Origin: Sinorhizobium sp. RAC02
GTDB taxonomy: Bacteria > Pseudomonadota > Alphaproteobacteria > Rhizobiales > Rhizobiaceae
Assembly: GCF_001713395.1 (NCBI RefSeq)
Contig: NZ_CP016452.1
Location: forward strand, 434,001 to 498,000
Length of the DNA: 64,000 bases
Direction: 5' to 3'
Shown here: positions 44,249 through 53,632 of the stretch, one piece after another
Layout of the letters: the number at the start of each line of letters is the position of its first letter
Position numbering within the stretch: the stretch's first letter is position 1
The notes under the pieces: generated by a model
What the model saw: the letters and a program-made list of their open reading frames with translations, nothing else
Databases searched by the model: none
Told to the model about the DNA's origin: nothing
Translations under genes and position numbers: made by a program

Positions 44249-45107
44249 GTGGCTGTTCTCGCCCTTTCTGCAATACGGCTTCATGCAGCGTGCGCTGTTC
44301 GGCTCGATCGTCCTGTCGATCAGCTGCGCGCCCGTCGGCGTGTTTCTGATGCTGCGGCGCATGAGTCTGACCGGCGATGCCATGGCGCATGCGATCCTGC
44401 CAGGTGCGGCGCTCGGATTCCTGCTCTTCGGTCTCGACATCCTGCCGATGACCATCGGCGGCCTTGTCGTCGGCCTGCTCGTGGCCCTTGGGTCTGGCCT
44501 TGTGTCGCGCATGACGATCCAGAAGGAGGACGCCTCTATGGCGGCCTTCTATCTGATCTCGCTTGCGGTCGGGGTTCTGCTGGTCTCGTGGCGCGGGTCG
44601 AGCGTCGACCTCATGCACGTGCTGTTCGGCTCCGTACTGGCCTTGAACGACGAGGCGCTGTCGCTCATCGGCGGCATTGCGATCTTCACCCTCGGCGCCC
44701 TTGCCATCTTTTGGCGGGCGCTGATCGCCGAGTGCCTCGATCCGTTGTTTCTGCGCTCGGTGAGCCGGATCGGCGGCCCGGTCTATCTCTTGTTCCTCGT
44801 TCTCGTCGTGCTCAATCTCGTCGGCGGCTTCCAGGCGCTCGGCACGCTTCTGTCCGTCGGATTGATGATGCTGCCGGCGGTTGGGGCTCGCTTCTGGTCG
44901 AACGATGTCCGCAGTCTTTGCCTCATCGCAATCGCGATCGCGGTGGCGTCGTCCATCGGCGGACTTCTCCTCTCCTACCACGCCTCACTGCCATCAGGTC
45001 CGGCGATCATCTTCGTCGCCGGCGCTTTCTACACTGTCTCCGCCCTGGTGGGTCGCCGCGGAATTCTGACGAACATCCTCGTCTCCGGCCGCCATAAATC
45101 AGCCTGA
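44241..45107 (+). CDS. aztB: AztB-like zinc ABC transporter permease
   Basis: The 288-residue inner-membrane protein has eight to nine helices and the ABC-3 family pattern: RRMSLTGDAMAHAILPGAAL early, and GGFQALGTLLSVGLMMLPAV in the second half. It forms the zinc channel with AztA and AztC. ATG 44241 is chosen from the overlap with aztA; the frame is open further upstream as a shadow of aztA. Confidence 0.92.
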   Translation: MVEWLFSPFLQYGFMQRALFGSIVLSISCAPVGVFLMLRRMSLTGDAMAHAILPGAALGFLLFGLDILPMTIGGLVVGLLVALGSGLVSRMTIQKEDASMAAFYLISLAVGVLLVSWRGSSVDLMHVLFGSVLALNDEALSLIGGIAIFTLGALAIFWRALIAECLDPLFLRSVSRIGGPVYLLFLVLVVLNLVGGFQALGTLLSVGLMMLPAVGARFWSNDVRSLCLIAIAIAVASSIGGLLLSYHASLPSGPAIIFVAGAFYTVSALVGRRGILTNILVSGRHKSA

Positions 45108-45127
45108 TCAACACAAGGAGCCCTTCC

Positions 45128-46141
45128 ATGTTCAGGACCCTACGTATTGCCACCTGCACGAGCCTTCTGGTCCTTGGTGGCCTCACAGGCGCATCCGCGG
45201 CCGAGCTCAAGGCCGTCGCGAGCTTCTCGATCATCGCGGATCTCGCCAAAAATGTTGGCGGGGATCGTGTCGAGATTTCTACCCTCGTTGGTCCGGATGG
45301 CGATGCCCATGTCTATGAGCCCCGTCCAGCAGATGCCGCGTCACTCGAAGGCGCGAACGTTGTTCTCGTCAACGGTCTGCAATTCGAGGGCTTCATGTCC
45401 CGCCTCATCGAGACGAGCGGCACGAAGGCGTCGATCGTGGAGGTGAGCAAGGGTATCGAACCCCTCAAGAACGAGGAAGAGGGGCACGAGCACCATCACG
45501 GCGGTGAAGAAAAAGAAGAAGCGGGCCACAATCACGATCATGAAAAGGCAAAGCACGCAAAAGGCAGCCATGACCACGATGATGGCCATGAGGGCCACCA
45601 TCATCACGGTGAGTTCGACCCGCACGCCTGGCAGTCGATCCACAATGCCGAGATCTATGTGAAGAACATAGCGGACGCCTTCTGCGAGGCGGACAAGGCC
45701 GGCTGCGCCACGTACACGGCCAATGCCGAAGCCTATCTCAATCAACTCGCCGATCTCGAGACCGAGGTCAAGTCGACGATCGACACCATTCCTGCGGACA
45801 AGCGCACGATCATCACGTCGCATGATGCGTTCGGCTACTTCGAGCACGAATACGGCCTGAAGTTCCTGGCGCCCGAGGGTGTCTCGACGGAAGCCGATGC
45901 TTCCGCAGCGGATGTCGCCAAGCTCGTCGACCAGGTCAAGGAAGACAAGGCCTCGGCGATCTTCGTCGAGAACATCACCAATCCGCGCCTCGTCGAGCAG
46001 ATTGCCACGGAGACCGGATTGAAAGTCGGCGGCACGCTCTATTCCGATGCCCTGTCCGGCCCGGACGGCCCGGCATCCACCTATATCGACATGTTCAAAT
46101 ACAACGTCGAGACCATGAAGTCGGCGATCCTCGGAAGCTGA
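45128..46141 (+). CDS. aztC: AztC-like periplasmic zinc-binding protein
   Basis: The 337-residue protein has a signal peptide (cut near ASAAE), the A-1/cluster 9 binding fold with zinc ligands in GDAHVYEPRP, FDPHAWQSIHNA and ITSHDAFGYF, and a long flexible His/Glu-rich loop (about 118-165, with HEHHHGG, HNHDHE, HDHDDGHEGHHHHG). It captures zinc in the periplasm for AztB. An AAGGAG site lies eight bases before the ATG. AztD, encoded divergently, may load it. Confidence 0.93.
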   Translation: MFRTLRIATCTSLLVLGGLTGASAAELKAVASFSIIADLAKNVGGDRVEISTLVGPDGDAHVYEPRPADAASLEGANVVLVNGLQFEGFMSRLIETSGTKASIVEVSKGIEPLKNEEEGHEHHHGGEEKEEAGHNHDHEKAKHAKGSHDHDDGHEGHHHHGEFDPHAWQSIHNAEIYVKNIADAFCEADKAGCATYTANAEAYLNQLADLETEVKSTIDTIPADKRTIITSHDAFGYFEHEYGLKFLAPEGVSTEADASAADVAKLVDQVKEDKASAIFVENITNPRLVEQIATETGLKVGGTLYSDALSGPDGPASTYIDMFKYNVETMKSAILGS

Positions 46142-46217
46142 CCCTTCATGCCTGCCCGGCCATCGGTCGGGCAGGCCACTCTTCACGCAATTGGACCTCA
46201 GACGGAGCGACCAGGAC

Positions 46218-47345
46218 ATGTTTGGCAGCGTCTTCAAAAAGCGCCGGCCTGAGCGCATCGTCGCAGGGAGCGATATGAAGAGGATCTATGATCCCGTGCC
46301 CGTAACTCTGCTGACCGGCTTTCTCGGCTCGGGCAAGACTACATTGCTCAACGATATTCTCGGCGATCCGCGCATGACGGGCACGGCCGTGATCGTCAAC
46401 GAATTCGGGGCGGTTGCGATCGACCATGGCCTCGTGCGAACCGGGCGCGAGGCCTATTTTCGAACGACAACCGGCTGCATCTGCTGCACGGCGACGAGCG
46501 ACATCCGCGTTTCGCTCTACGAATTGCACGAGGCGCGCCTTACCGGCGAAATCCCGCCGGTCTCGCGTGTGGTGATCGAGACGACGGGGCTTGCCGATCC
46601 CGCCCCGATCATCAACAGCCTCATTCCGGGCGGCGCGCCGGCAATGGGCTTGCGCGACCATATCGTTGCGCGACAATTCTACCTGTCCGACGTGATTGCG
46701 ACCTTCGACGCCATTGCCGGCCGCTCGACCCTAAACGCCCACATGGAGTGCTGGAAACAGCTTGCCTTCGCGGAAAAGATTGTCCTGACCAAGACGGATA
46801 TCGCGCAAGAGCAGACGCTGTCAGCGGAGGATCTGCTCGACCTCAATCCCGCCGCGGTCGTCCACGATCGCCACGCATCCGGTTTCGATCTCCCCGCTCT
46901 GATCGGCGCTGGCGCCTATTCCATCCAGGGCAAGGCCGAGGATGTGCCCGGCTGGCTTGCCATGGAGGCCTTGCGGTCGCATCCGCAGCATCGTCACGAC
47001 CCCAACCGCCACAACGATCGGGTCGTGGCCGTTTCGCTGACCCATGACGTGCCGCTCGATCCGCAGGCGCTGCAAACCTTCCTGCACATCGTCACGTCGA
47101 ACATCCACTCAGGCCTTCTCAGGTTGAAGGGGCTCTTCGCGGTCACCGATGACCTCGACCATCCTGTTGTCGCGCACGCCGTGCAGCATCGGCTCTACCC
47201 GACCGCGCGCCTTGGCGCGTGGCCGGACGGCGACCGGTCAAGCCGTGTCGTCCTCATCGGCCAGAACATGCCGCTGGAACAAATTCGCGAGCTTTTCGAG
47301 GTGCTCGCGCCGCATGGCTCGAAACGGAAGTCGAGGTGGGCATGA
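46218..47345 (+). CDS. Second COG0523 (CobW-type) GTPase metallochaperone
   Basis: The 375-residue protein has GFLGSGKTT, GCICCT, VVIETTGLADPAP, LTKTD and a C-terminal CobW domain that ends LFEVLAPHGSKRK. It carries His-rich stretches (HPQHRHDPNRHNDR) between the domains. It shares only the fold with the first COG0523 protein. Starts at 46218 and 46275 are both plausible; the later ATG has the better ribosome site (AGGGAG). It is likely to supply metal to an enzyme under zinc limitation. Confidence 0.88.
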   Translation: MFGSVFKKRRPERIVAGSDMKRIYDPVPVTLLTGFLGSGKTTLLNDILGDPRMTGTAVIVNEFGAVAIDHGLVRTGREAYFRTTTGCICCTATSDIRVSLYELHEARLTGEIPPVSRVVIETTGLADPAPIINSLIPGGAPAMGLRDHIVARQFYLSDVIATFDAIAGRSTLNAHMECWKQLAFAEKIVLTKTDIAQEQTLSAEDLLDLNPAAVVHDRHASGFDLPALIGAGAYSIQGKAEDVPGWLAMEALRSHPQHRHDPNRHNDRVVAVSLTHDVPLDPQALQTFLHIVTSNIHSGLLRLKGLFAVTDDLDHPVVAHAVQHRLYPTARLGAWPDGDRSSRVVLIGQNMPLEQIRELFEVLAPHGSKRKSRWA

Positions 47346-47629
47346 CTGGGGCATCCGCAAACCCGCTGGCGCGCGGCGCGTCCGGCGTCGTCGCCAAGGC
47401 GCGCGCGATCAAGGAATGGACGCGGGCGATTGGCGCCCTTCCGGACGACGCGGTCGTTTCCGTCAGCGAGCTTTCCTGCACGCTGCCCGGTTGCCCGCCG
47501 AGGGAGACCGTCATCCTCGTCATGCACGGCGGCAAGACCCATCAGGTTTCCATCCACAAGACCATGCTCGATGTCACCAAAGATGACGTCGAGCTGGTCC
47601 TTTCCGTCCCGGCTGCGGGCTTGGATTGA
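47342..47629 (+). CDS. Small conserved-type protein with a C-x6-C-P-P-x-E motif
   Basis: The 95-residue cytoplasmic protein has the segment SCTLPGCPPRETVILV in its centre, with SVSELS before it and KTHQVSIHKTMLDVTKDDVE after it. No family was recognised. The ATG overlaps the stop of the COG0523 gene and the ABC binding protein follows after 38 bases, so it sits between a metallochaperone and an importer. Two cysteines with a glutamate could bind metal; this is inference. Confidence 0.7.
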   Translation: MTGASANPLARGASGVVAKARAIKEWTRAIGALPDDAVVSVSELSCTLPGCPPRETVILVMHGGKTHQVSIHKTMLDVTKDDVELVLSVPAAGLD

Positions 47630-47667
47630 CCCATACAAAGCTTATCCACTCGAAAGGGGAGAGTACG

Positions 47668-49188
47668 ATGCGTATCATGAAGGCGCTTCTGTTCACGCTG
47701 GCACTCGGAGTTGCCATTCCTGCGGGCCACGCCAGTGCCGAGGCGCTGAAGGTCGCTGGGCCATGGGAAGTCACCGGCATCGAGCCGGCGCAGACGGGCT
47801 ACGTCTTCAGCCGGCTGCAAGTCGCAGAAACACTCGTCACGACCGATAAAGAGGGCGTGCTCGTCCCTGGCCTCGCTGAAAAATGGAGCGTTTCGGACGA
47901 CGGCCTGATCTGGACCTTCACGCTTCGCGGCAATGCTGTTTTTCACGACGGAACGCCCGTCACCGCGGAAACGGCCGCTGCAAGCCTCAAGCGGTCGCTC
48001 GCCGGGGTCGGTGTGCTCTCGCAGGCGCCGATTGCCGAGATCGCAAGCGAGGGCGATACCGTCCGGATCACGCTGAGCAAGCCGTTTTCCGCCTTGCCCG
48101 CTTATCTCGTGCATTTCAGCACGATTGTTCTGGCTCCCTCGTCCTTCGATGCAGCGGGCAAGGTCGTGCAGATCGTCGGGTCCGGTCCTTACAAGGTTAA
48201 GGCCCTGACGCCGCCGGCGCGGCTTGAACTTGCCGCTTCCGGCGCCTGGTGGGGCGGCAAGCCCGGCATCGAGGAAGTGAACTACCTTGCCGTCGGGCAA
48301 GGCGAAACCCGTGCGCTGATGGCCGAGAGCGGGGAGGCTGATCTGGTCTTCTCCATGCTGCCGGTTTCCGTCGACCGTCTGAAGCAGAATGCCAAGCTCG
48401 ACGTTCAGATCGCCACCATTCCGCGCACCCGCATCCTCAAGGTGAACGCCGCCTCGCCCTTCTTCGACCAGATCGAGGAGCGGCAGGCGATCAGCGCGGC
48501 GATCGACCGCGTGGGCGTCACCAAGGTCATCCTGCGCAATCCCGATCTTGCTGCGACGCAACTCTTTCCACCGGCGATGAAGGGCTGGAACGTCTCCGGC
48601 GTTGAGCCGCTTGAGCGGGATGTGGAAAAGGCCAAGGCGCTCCTGGCGGCGGCCGGCTGGACGCCGGGCAGCGACGGCATTCTGGAAAAGGACGGCAAAC
48701 GGTTCAGCGTGACCATGCTGACCTATGCGAGCTGGCCTGAGCTGCCGCCGATCGCGACCGCGTTGCAAGCCCAGCTTCGCCAGGTCGGGATCGAGGCGAA
48801 GGTCTCCGTCGCCAACAGCTCGGAAATTCCCGCCCGCCACAAGGACGGCACGCTGGAAATGGGGCTGATCTCCCGCCTCTTTTCGATCGTACCCGATCCG
48901 GTCGGCACCCTGTTGCAGGACTACGGCAAGGGTGGCAGCGACTGGGGCTCGATGGGATGGGACAACCCGGAAATGCAGAGCATTGTCGAAAAGCTCGCGG
49001 CGACGAGTGATCCGAACACCCGTGCGCTGCTGCAGACCCGCGCCGTCGAGATCCTGCAACAGGAACTGCCGAGCATACCGGTCACCTGGTCTGAACTCGC
49101 GATCGTCTCCAGCAAGCGGATTACCGGCGTCGCGATCGATCCGCTCGAAGTGAACTACGGTCTTTCGTCGATCCGTTGGGCGCAATGA
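47668..49188 (+). CDS. Opp/Nik-type periplasmic substrate-binding protein (SBP family 5)
   Basis: The 506-residue protein has a signal peptide (MRIMKALLFTLALGVAIPAG), the SBP_bac_5 signatures LAEKWSVSDDGLIWTFTLRG, NAVFHDGTPVTAETAAASLK and IVGSGPYKV, and ligand-pocket regions near FSMLPVSVDRL. Family members bind peptides, nickel-chelates, opine metallophores or glutathione. GGGGAGAG lies before ATG 47668. The stop overlaps the first permease. Confidence 0.92.
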   Translation: MRIMKALLFTLALGVAIPAGHASAEALKVAGPWEVTGIEPAQTGYVFSRLQVAETLVTTDKEGVLVPGLAEKWSVSDDGLIWTFTLRGNAVFHDGTPVTAETAAASLKRSLAGVGVLSQAPIAEIASEGDTVRITLSKPFSALPAYLVHFSTIVLAPSSFDAAGKVVQIVGSGPYKVKALTPPARLELAASGAWWGGKPGIEEVNYLAVGQGETRALMAESGEADLVFSMLPVSVDRLKQNAKLDVQIATIPRTRILKVNAASPFFDQIEERQAISAAIDRVGVTKVILRNPDLAATQLFPPAMKGWNVSGVEPLERDVEKAKALLAAAGWTPGSDGILEKDGKRFSVTMLTYASWPELPPIATALQAQLRQVGIEAKVSVANSSEIPARHKDGTLEMGLISRLFSIVPDPVGTLLQDYGKGGSDWGSMGWDNPEMQSIVEKLAATSDPNTRALLQTRAVEILQQELPSIPVTWSELAIVSSKRITGVAIDPLEVNYGLSSIRWAQ

Positions 49189-50138
49189 CGGGCAGGGCGG
49201 TGAAGACCTTTCTCCTCGCGCGCTTGCTCCAGGCCGGCGTCGTAGCGATCGTGGTCGGAGCCTTGTGCTTCATTCTCATGCGCGTGCTGCCGGGCGACGC
49301 GGCCATGCGGATCGCGGCCGGCCGTTACGGGCCGGACGCGCGGATCGCCGAGGCCGCCGAGAAGGGGCGGCTGGAACTGGGGCTCGATCGGCCCTGGTTC
49401 GTCCAGTTGCTCGAATGGCTCGGCAACCTCCTGCGCTTCGATCTCGGGCATTCCCTCGTCACGGGCGTTGCAGTCACCCATGAGCTACAGGTTCAGCTCG
49501 GCGCCACCGTCTGGCTTGCGCTTGCTGCCCTCCTGCTGTCCCTGCTGATCGGCCCGATCGCCGGCCTGTTCGCGGGACTCAAGCCGGGTGGTGCCGCCGA
49601 TCGCGCCGGTCTCCTTAGCGCGGTGGTATTCCGTGCCATTCCGCCTTTCGTTCTAGGCCTGATCCTCATGCTGGTCTTCTCCAAGCAACTCGGTTGGCTC
49701 CCGCCGGCCGGCTTCGGTTCGCCCCGGGAAATCCTGCTGCCGGCACTGACGCTCGCGCTCGGCCTCGCGGCCATGTCGAGCCGGGTGACACGCAATGCCG
49801 TGGCCACCGTGGCCCGTGCGCCCTATTTCGCCTTCGCCCGCTACAAGGGGCTTCCCGAATCCGTGGTGGTGCGTCGCCATGGGCTGCGAAACGCCGCGAT
49901 TCCCATCGTTTCCTATCTCGGCCTGCAGGCAATCTATCTGATCGAGGGCGTCGTGGTCGTTGAATCGCTGTTCGCCTATCCGGGGATTGGTCACGCTTTG
50001 GTGCATGCCATTGTCGAACGGGACATTCCTATGGTCCAGGGCACCGCCTTGGCCATGGGACTGATGTTCGTGGTCATCGGAGCGATCGTTGACCTTCTCA
50101 GCCTTTGGCTCGATCCGCGCGCCGGGAGGACCGCATGA
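49185..50138 (+). CDS. Opp/Nik-type ABC permease (DppB/NikB-like)
   Basis: The 317-residue protein has an N-terminal helix, the LPGDAAMRIAAGRYGPDARI periplasmic region, five further helices, and the EAA-region YFAFARYKGLPESVVVRRHG with GLRNAAIPIVSYLGLQ, as in DppB/NikB. The start ATG overlaps the binding-protein stop. It forms half of the importer channel. Confidence 0.92.
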   Translation: MTGRAVKTFLLARLLQAGVVAIVVGALCFILMRVLPGDAAMRIAAGRYGPDARIAEAAEKGRLELGLDRPWFVQLLEWLGNLLRFDLGHSLVTGVAVTHELQVQLGATVWLALAALLLSLLIGPIAGLFAGLKPGGAADRAGLLSAVVFRAIPPFVLGLILMLVFSKQLGWLPPAGFGSPREILLPALTLALGLAAMSSRVTRNAVATVARAPYFAFARYKGLPESVVVRRHGLRNAAIPIVSYLGLQAIYLIEGVVVVESLFAYPGIGHALVHAIVERDIPMVQGTALAMGLMFVVIGAIVDLLSLWLDPRAGRTA

Positions 50139-50947
50139 GCACCCTGAACGACATCGCCCATGTACCGCCGAAGGCCGGGATCAGCAAGACTCGTCTTGTG
50201 GGTGCGGCCCTGCTGATCCTGCTTGGCGGCTTCGCCATTATCGGCCCCCTGGTCATTGCGGCCGATCCTGCCGAGCAGGATTTCGCCGCGAGCCTCGCAC
50301 CCATCGGCGACGATTACCTGCTGGGCGCCGACCACTACGGTCGCAGCCTCCTGGCACGGCTGGCGCACGGCGCGCGCCTGTCCTTCGGCCTGGCGTTCCT
50401 GACCATGGTGGCGGCCGCCATCCCCGGTGTCCTGCTCGGCCTTCTTGCCGCCTGGAAAGAGCGTGCGCTGGAGTTCGCCGCAACGGTCGTCCTGGCCTTG
50501 CCCGGCCTTATGCTCGTGCTGCTGTTCCTGGCCTTCTCACCGGGCAATTACGGGCCGTTGTTCCTCGGTCTCTCGCTCACCTTGTGGGTCGAGTTCTACC
50601 GCGTGACCAAGGCGACGACGAGAACCATACTGTCACAGCCGCATATCGAGGCGGCGAAAATGCTGGGCTTTGGCTCGCGCTACATTCTGCTCAATTACGT
50701 GCTGCCGGCTATCGGACCGATGATTGCGACGCTTGCGGCTTTCGCCATGGCGACGGCCATCATCGCCGTCTCGACGCTGAGCGCGATCAGTGTCGGCCTC
50801 CAGCCGCCAACGCCGGAACTCGGCAGTTTGATCGTCGAACTCATGCCCTATTACACCGAGGCTCCACTGCACGTCTTGCTGCCTGCAGGGTTGATTTTCC
50901 TGCTCGTTCTCGCCCTTCAACTGCTCGCCCAGGGAGATCGGGCATGA
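50135..50947 (+). CDS. Opp/Nik-type ABC permease (DppC/NikC-like)
   Basis: The 270-residue protein begins with a helix, has LLGADHYGRSLLARLAHGAR, the loop that follows the first periplasmic segment of DppC/NikC, and the EAA motif around EAAKMLGFGSRYILLNYVLP. Stops and starts overlap on both sides (ATGA). It completes the channel with the previous permease. Confidence 0.92.
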   Translation: MSTLNDIAHVPPKAGISKTRLVGAALLILLGGFAIIGPLVIAADPAEQDFAASLAPIGDDYLLGADHYGRSLLARLAHGARLSFGLAFLTMVAAAIPGVLLGLLAAWKERALEFAATVVLALPGLMLVLLFLAFSPGNYGPLFLGLSLTLWVEFYRVTKATTRTILSQPHIEAAKMLGFGSRYILLNYVLPAIGPMIATLAAFAMATAIIAVSTLSAISVGLQPPTPELGSLIVELMPYYTEAPLHVLLPAGLIFLLVLALQLLAQGDRA

Positions 50948-52347
50948 ACGTTCACATGAATGCCGATCTTTCGGTTTCCAACCTGTCGATCTTTGCGCCG
51001 CAGGGCGAGATCGTTTCGGGCATATCGTTCTCGCTGTGGCGGGGCCGCCCGCTGACGTTGCTCGGGGAAAGCGGCTCGGGAAAATCCCTCGTCGCCCAGG
51101 CGATCATGGGAAACCTGCCCGTCGGGCTTGCGGCAAGGGGGCAGGTGGTCTTCAAGGGCGCGGATCTTCTGTCTGAGAGCCATGCGGATCGCCGTCGCCG
51201 ATGGGGACGCAGCATCAGCCTCCTGCCTCAGGAGCCTTGGCTGGCGCTCGACCCGACGATGCGCGTGTCGCCGCAGGTGGCTGAGGTGCATCGCTACGTG
51301 AAGGGGAGGGCTGCGCCAGAAAGCGACAAGGCCGCCGAGGACAATCTCGCCGATGTCTCCCTTGCTGCCGCTGCCGGCCTCTATCCGTTCCAGATTTCCG
51401 GCGGTATGGGACAGCGCGTCGCGATCGCAATCGCCCATGCAACCAATGCCGAACTGCTGATTGCCGATGAGCCTACCAAAGGGCTCGACGCTGGCCTCCG
51501 GGATTCGGTCACGGCGCGGCTTAAGCAGGAGGTGGACGGCGGCAAACTGCTGTTGACCATCACCCATGACGTTGCCGTCGCCAGAGCGCTCGGTGGAACG
51601 ATCGGCATCATGCTCGATGGAAGACTGATCGAACATGGGCCGGCGAAAAGACTGCTGCCGGCGCCCGAACATGCCTATACGAAAGCCCTTCTTGCCGCCG
51701 AGCCATCGCAATGGGGGGACCATGCACGGAGAGGCACGGGATCCGTGGTCGTCACCGGCCGCGGCCTGGAGAAAAAGTACGGCGAGAAGGTTCTATTTTC
51801 CGGTCTCGACATCGCGATCTCGGCCGGCGAAATCGTATCGATCTTTGGGCCGAGCGGATGCGGCAAGACGACTGTCGGCAACATCCTCCTGGGTCTGACT
51901 GCACCTGATGCGGGGACCGTTGAACGACAGTCTGGGCTGTCCCCGCTGCGGTTCCAGAAACTCTACCAGGATCCGCCGGCAGCCTTTGCGTCGCACCACA
52001 CGATCCGCAAGGGATTGACGGATCTCGTGCGCCTGCACGGCAAGGACTGGTCGACGGTCGAGGCGCTGGCCAGTCGCCTTCGCCTGACGCATGCGCTCCT
52101 CGATCGCCTGCCGAACGAGATATCCGGCGGCGAATTGCAGCGCTTTGCGTTGCTGCGGGCCCTGCTGCTCGATCCGGCTTTCCTGTTCGCCGACGAAGCG
52201 ACGTCGCGGCTCGATCCGGTCAGCCAGAAGGATGTAGTGGCGTTTCTCATGGAGATTGTTGCGGAGACTGGACTGGCTGTCCTGTTCGTCACGCATGACC
52301 GCGATCTGGCCGACAGGATTTCGACACGCGTGACGAGTCTTGGTTAG
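50944..52347 (+). CDS. Fused double ABC ATPase (DppD-DppF-like) of the Opp/Nik-type importer
   Basis: The 467-residue protein contains two complete nucleotide-binding domains. The first has Walker A GESGSGKSL, signature ISGGMGQRVAIAIAH and Walker B LLIADEPTKGLD; the second has GPSGCGKTTV, ISGGELQRFALLRAL and FLFADEATSRLD. In Dpp/Nik systems these are usually two genes; here the fusion makes one polypeptide. The start overlaps the permease stop. The second domain is compact (about 205 residues). Confidence 0.92.
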   Translation: MNVHMNADLSVSNLSIFAPQGEIVSGISFSLWRGRPLTLLGESGSGKSLVAQAIMGNLPVGLAARGQVVFKGADLLSESHADRRRRWGRSISLLPQEPWLALDPTMRVSPQVAEVHRYVKGRAAPESDKAAEDNLADVSLAAAAGLYPFQISGGMGQRVAIAIAHATNAELLIADEPTKGLDAGLRDSVTARLKQEVDGGKLLLTITHDVAVARALGGTIGIMLDGRLIEHGPAKRLLPAPEHAYTKALLAAEPSQWGDHARRGTGSVVVTGRGLEKKYGEKVLFSGLDIAISAGEIVSIFGPSGCGKTTVGNILLGLTAPDAGTVERQSGLSPLRFQKLYQDPPAAFASHHTIRKGLTDLVRLHGKDWSTVEALASRLRLTHALLDRLPNEISGGELQRFALLRALLLDPAFLFADEATSRLDPVSQKDVVAFLMEIVAETGLAVLFVTHDRDLADRISTRVTSLG

Positions 52348-52444
52348 GGGCGCGTGACAATGGCGCAATGTATTGTGCCGCATTGCGGTCAGAAAGCAGC
52401 TCGTCAGCCTCCCCGACGCGTACCGACCACTTCTGAAATGCAGA

Positions 52445-52911
52445 ATGTAGCATAGGCGAAGGCCATACTTGGTGGCGCAGCTCGCTCCACGGTCGGTCAT
52501 GACGAGCCAGCGCCCAGAAGTACCAGGTTTTGGTCTTGCGGGAACCGGGATCGAGAGCCGGTGCTCGGGTCTCGTCCATGAACAGCTTCGTCGACCGCTT
52601 CAGGTCTGCGATCAGTGCGTCGAAGACCGGGCGAAGCTCGAATGCGCGCGACCGACCCAATCGGCAAGAGTGGGTCGATCAAGATTGATGCCCTGTCGGC
52701 TCATGATCTGTACCTGTCGATAGAGCGGCAGATGATCGCGCACTTTGACACCAGCACATGCCCGATGGTCGCCTCTCTTGGTGGTCCAGCATGGATCAGT
52801 CGTGCAGGTGCTGGAGCCTGTGATACGCGGCCGGTGCAGACGCGGCAGGCATACTTGGTGCGACGAGTGACGATGACTCTGAACTGAGCCGGGATGACAT
52901 CCAGTCGCTCG
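52445..52911 (-). mobile_element. Degenerate IS66-family TnpC fragment
   Basis: On the minus strand successive pieces read LSERLDVIPAQFRVIVTRRT, KYACRVCTGRVSQAPAPARL, ATIGHVLVSKCA, DHLPLYRQVQIMSRQGINLD, RPTLADWVGRA and AFELRPVFDALIADLKRSTK, then LFMDETRAPALDPGSRKTKT. These are the zinc-finger and early catalytic blocks of IS66 TnpC. At least two frameshifts separate them and the 3' half is missing. The IS66 fragment at 34173 is a different part and orientation. Confidence 0.85.
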
Positions 52912-53632
52912 GACAAGTTGAACGGATGCGAGGAAGTTGTGGTCGCTCTTGTCATATCGGGTGGCGACAGCTCTAAAGTGCTTCAGTTTATTGAAGAACG
53001 CTCGACCGCGTTTCGCTGGCGGCATATCCATCGGCTGAACGGTAAGGTTTTGACAAGGTGGGGCATGGTGCGAATGTTGCCCCACGCTCTGCGCTCAGCC
53101 ATTGCTGCGCGCAGAGTATCGCTGTCATAGGCGCGGTCGGCGAGCAGAATGTGCCCGACTTCAACCGTATCGAACATGTCGACGGCCGAGTCGTCCGTCA
53201 TACGCGAGGCCCTCGGTTATCTCGAGGCGGATCGGCCGGCCTTCGACGTCGACAAGCGCGTGGACTTTGGTGATCAGGCCGCCGCGCGAACAAGCCATGC
53301 AGTTGGGTCGCTCGTCTTTTCTGGCCATTGGCGGCGTGCTGGTGAACGCGGATCGAAGACGAGTCGATCATCTGTACGTCACCGTCGTAAGCCGCTGAAA
53401 CGGCTTCGAGAATTCGAGCCTACTGGCCGGCCCTGTTGAAGTGGTTGACACAGGTCGTGTGCGGGCCGTAGCGCGCCGGACTGTCAGCCCAGGGCGTACC
53501 CGTGCGCAACCGCCAGAAGATGCCATTCAGCACCGTTCGGTGGTCTACCTGCTTAACCCCACGGCCCTTCGTGGAAAGCAAAGCCTTGACCACCGACCAC
53601 TCGAAATCCCTCAGATCGAAACCCGCCATCAC
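52912..53632 (-). mobile_element. Degenerate IS5-family transposase remnant
   Basis: The minus strand reads MAGFDLRDFEWSVVKALLST, VDHRTVLNGIFWRLRTGTPW, then a stop after HFNRAGQ, followed in other frames by SSSIRVHQHAANGQKR, VGHILLADRAYDSDTLRAAM, and FFNKLKHFRAVATRYDKSDH with NFLASVQL. These are ordered blocks of an IS5 transposase (N-terminus, DSS, DRAYD, Y/K/D tail). Multiple frameshifts make it non-functional. It abuts the IS66 fragment at about 52911. Confidence 0.85.

Noticed and set aside
45470..45615. Repetitive CAC/CAT/GAA stretch in aztC as a DNA repeat or CRISPR-like array.
   Set aside because: It encodes the flexible histidine/glutamate-rich loop of a zinc-binding protein, with no regular repeat unit or spacers.
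50089..52347. Upstream extension of the double-ATPase frame by 285 codons.
   Set aside because: The extension is out-of-frame permease sequence; an ATG overlapping the permease stop marks the real start.
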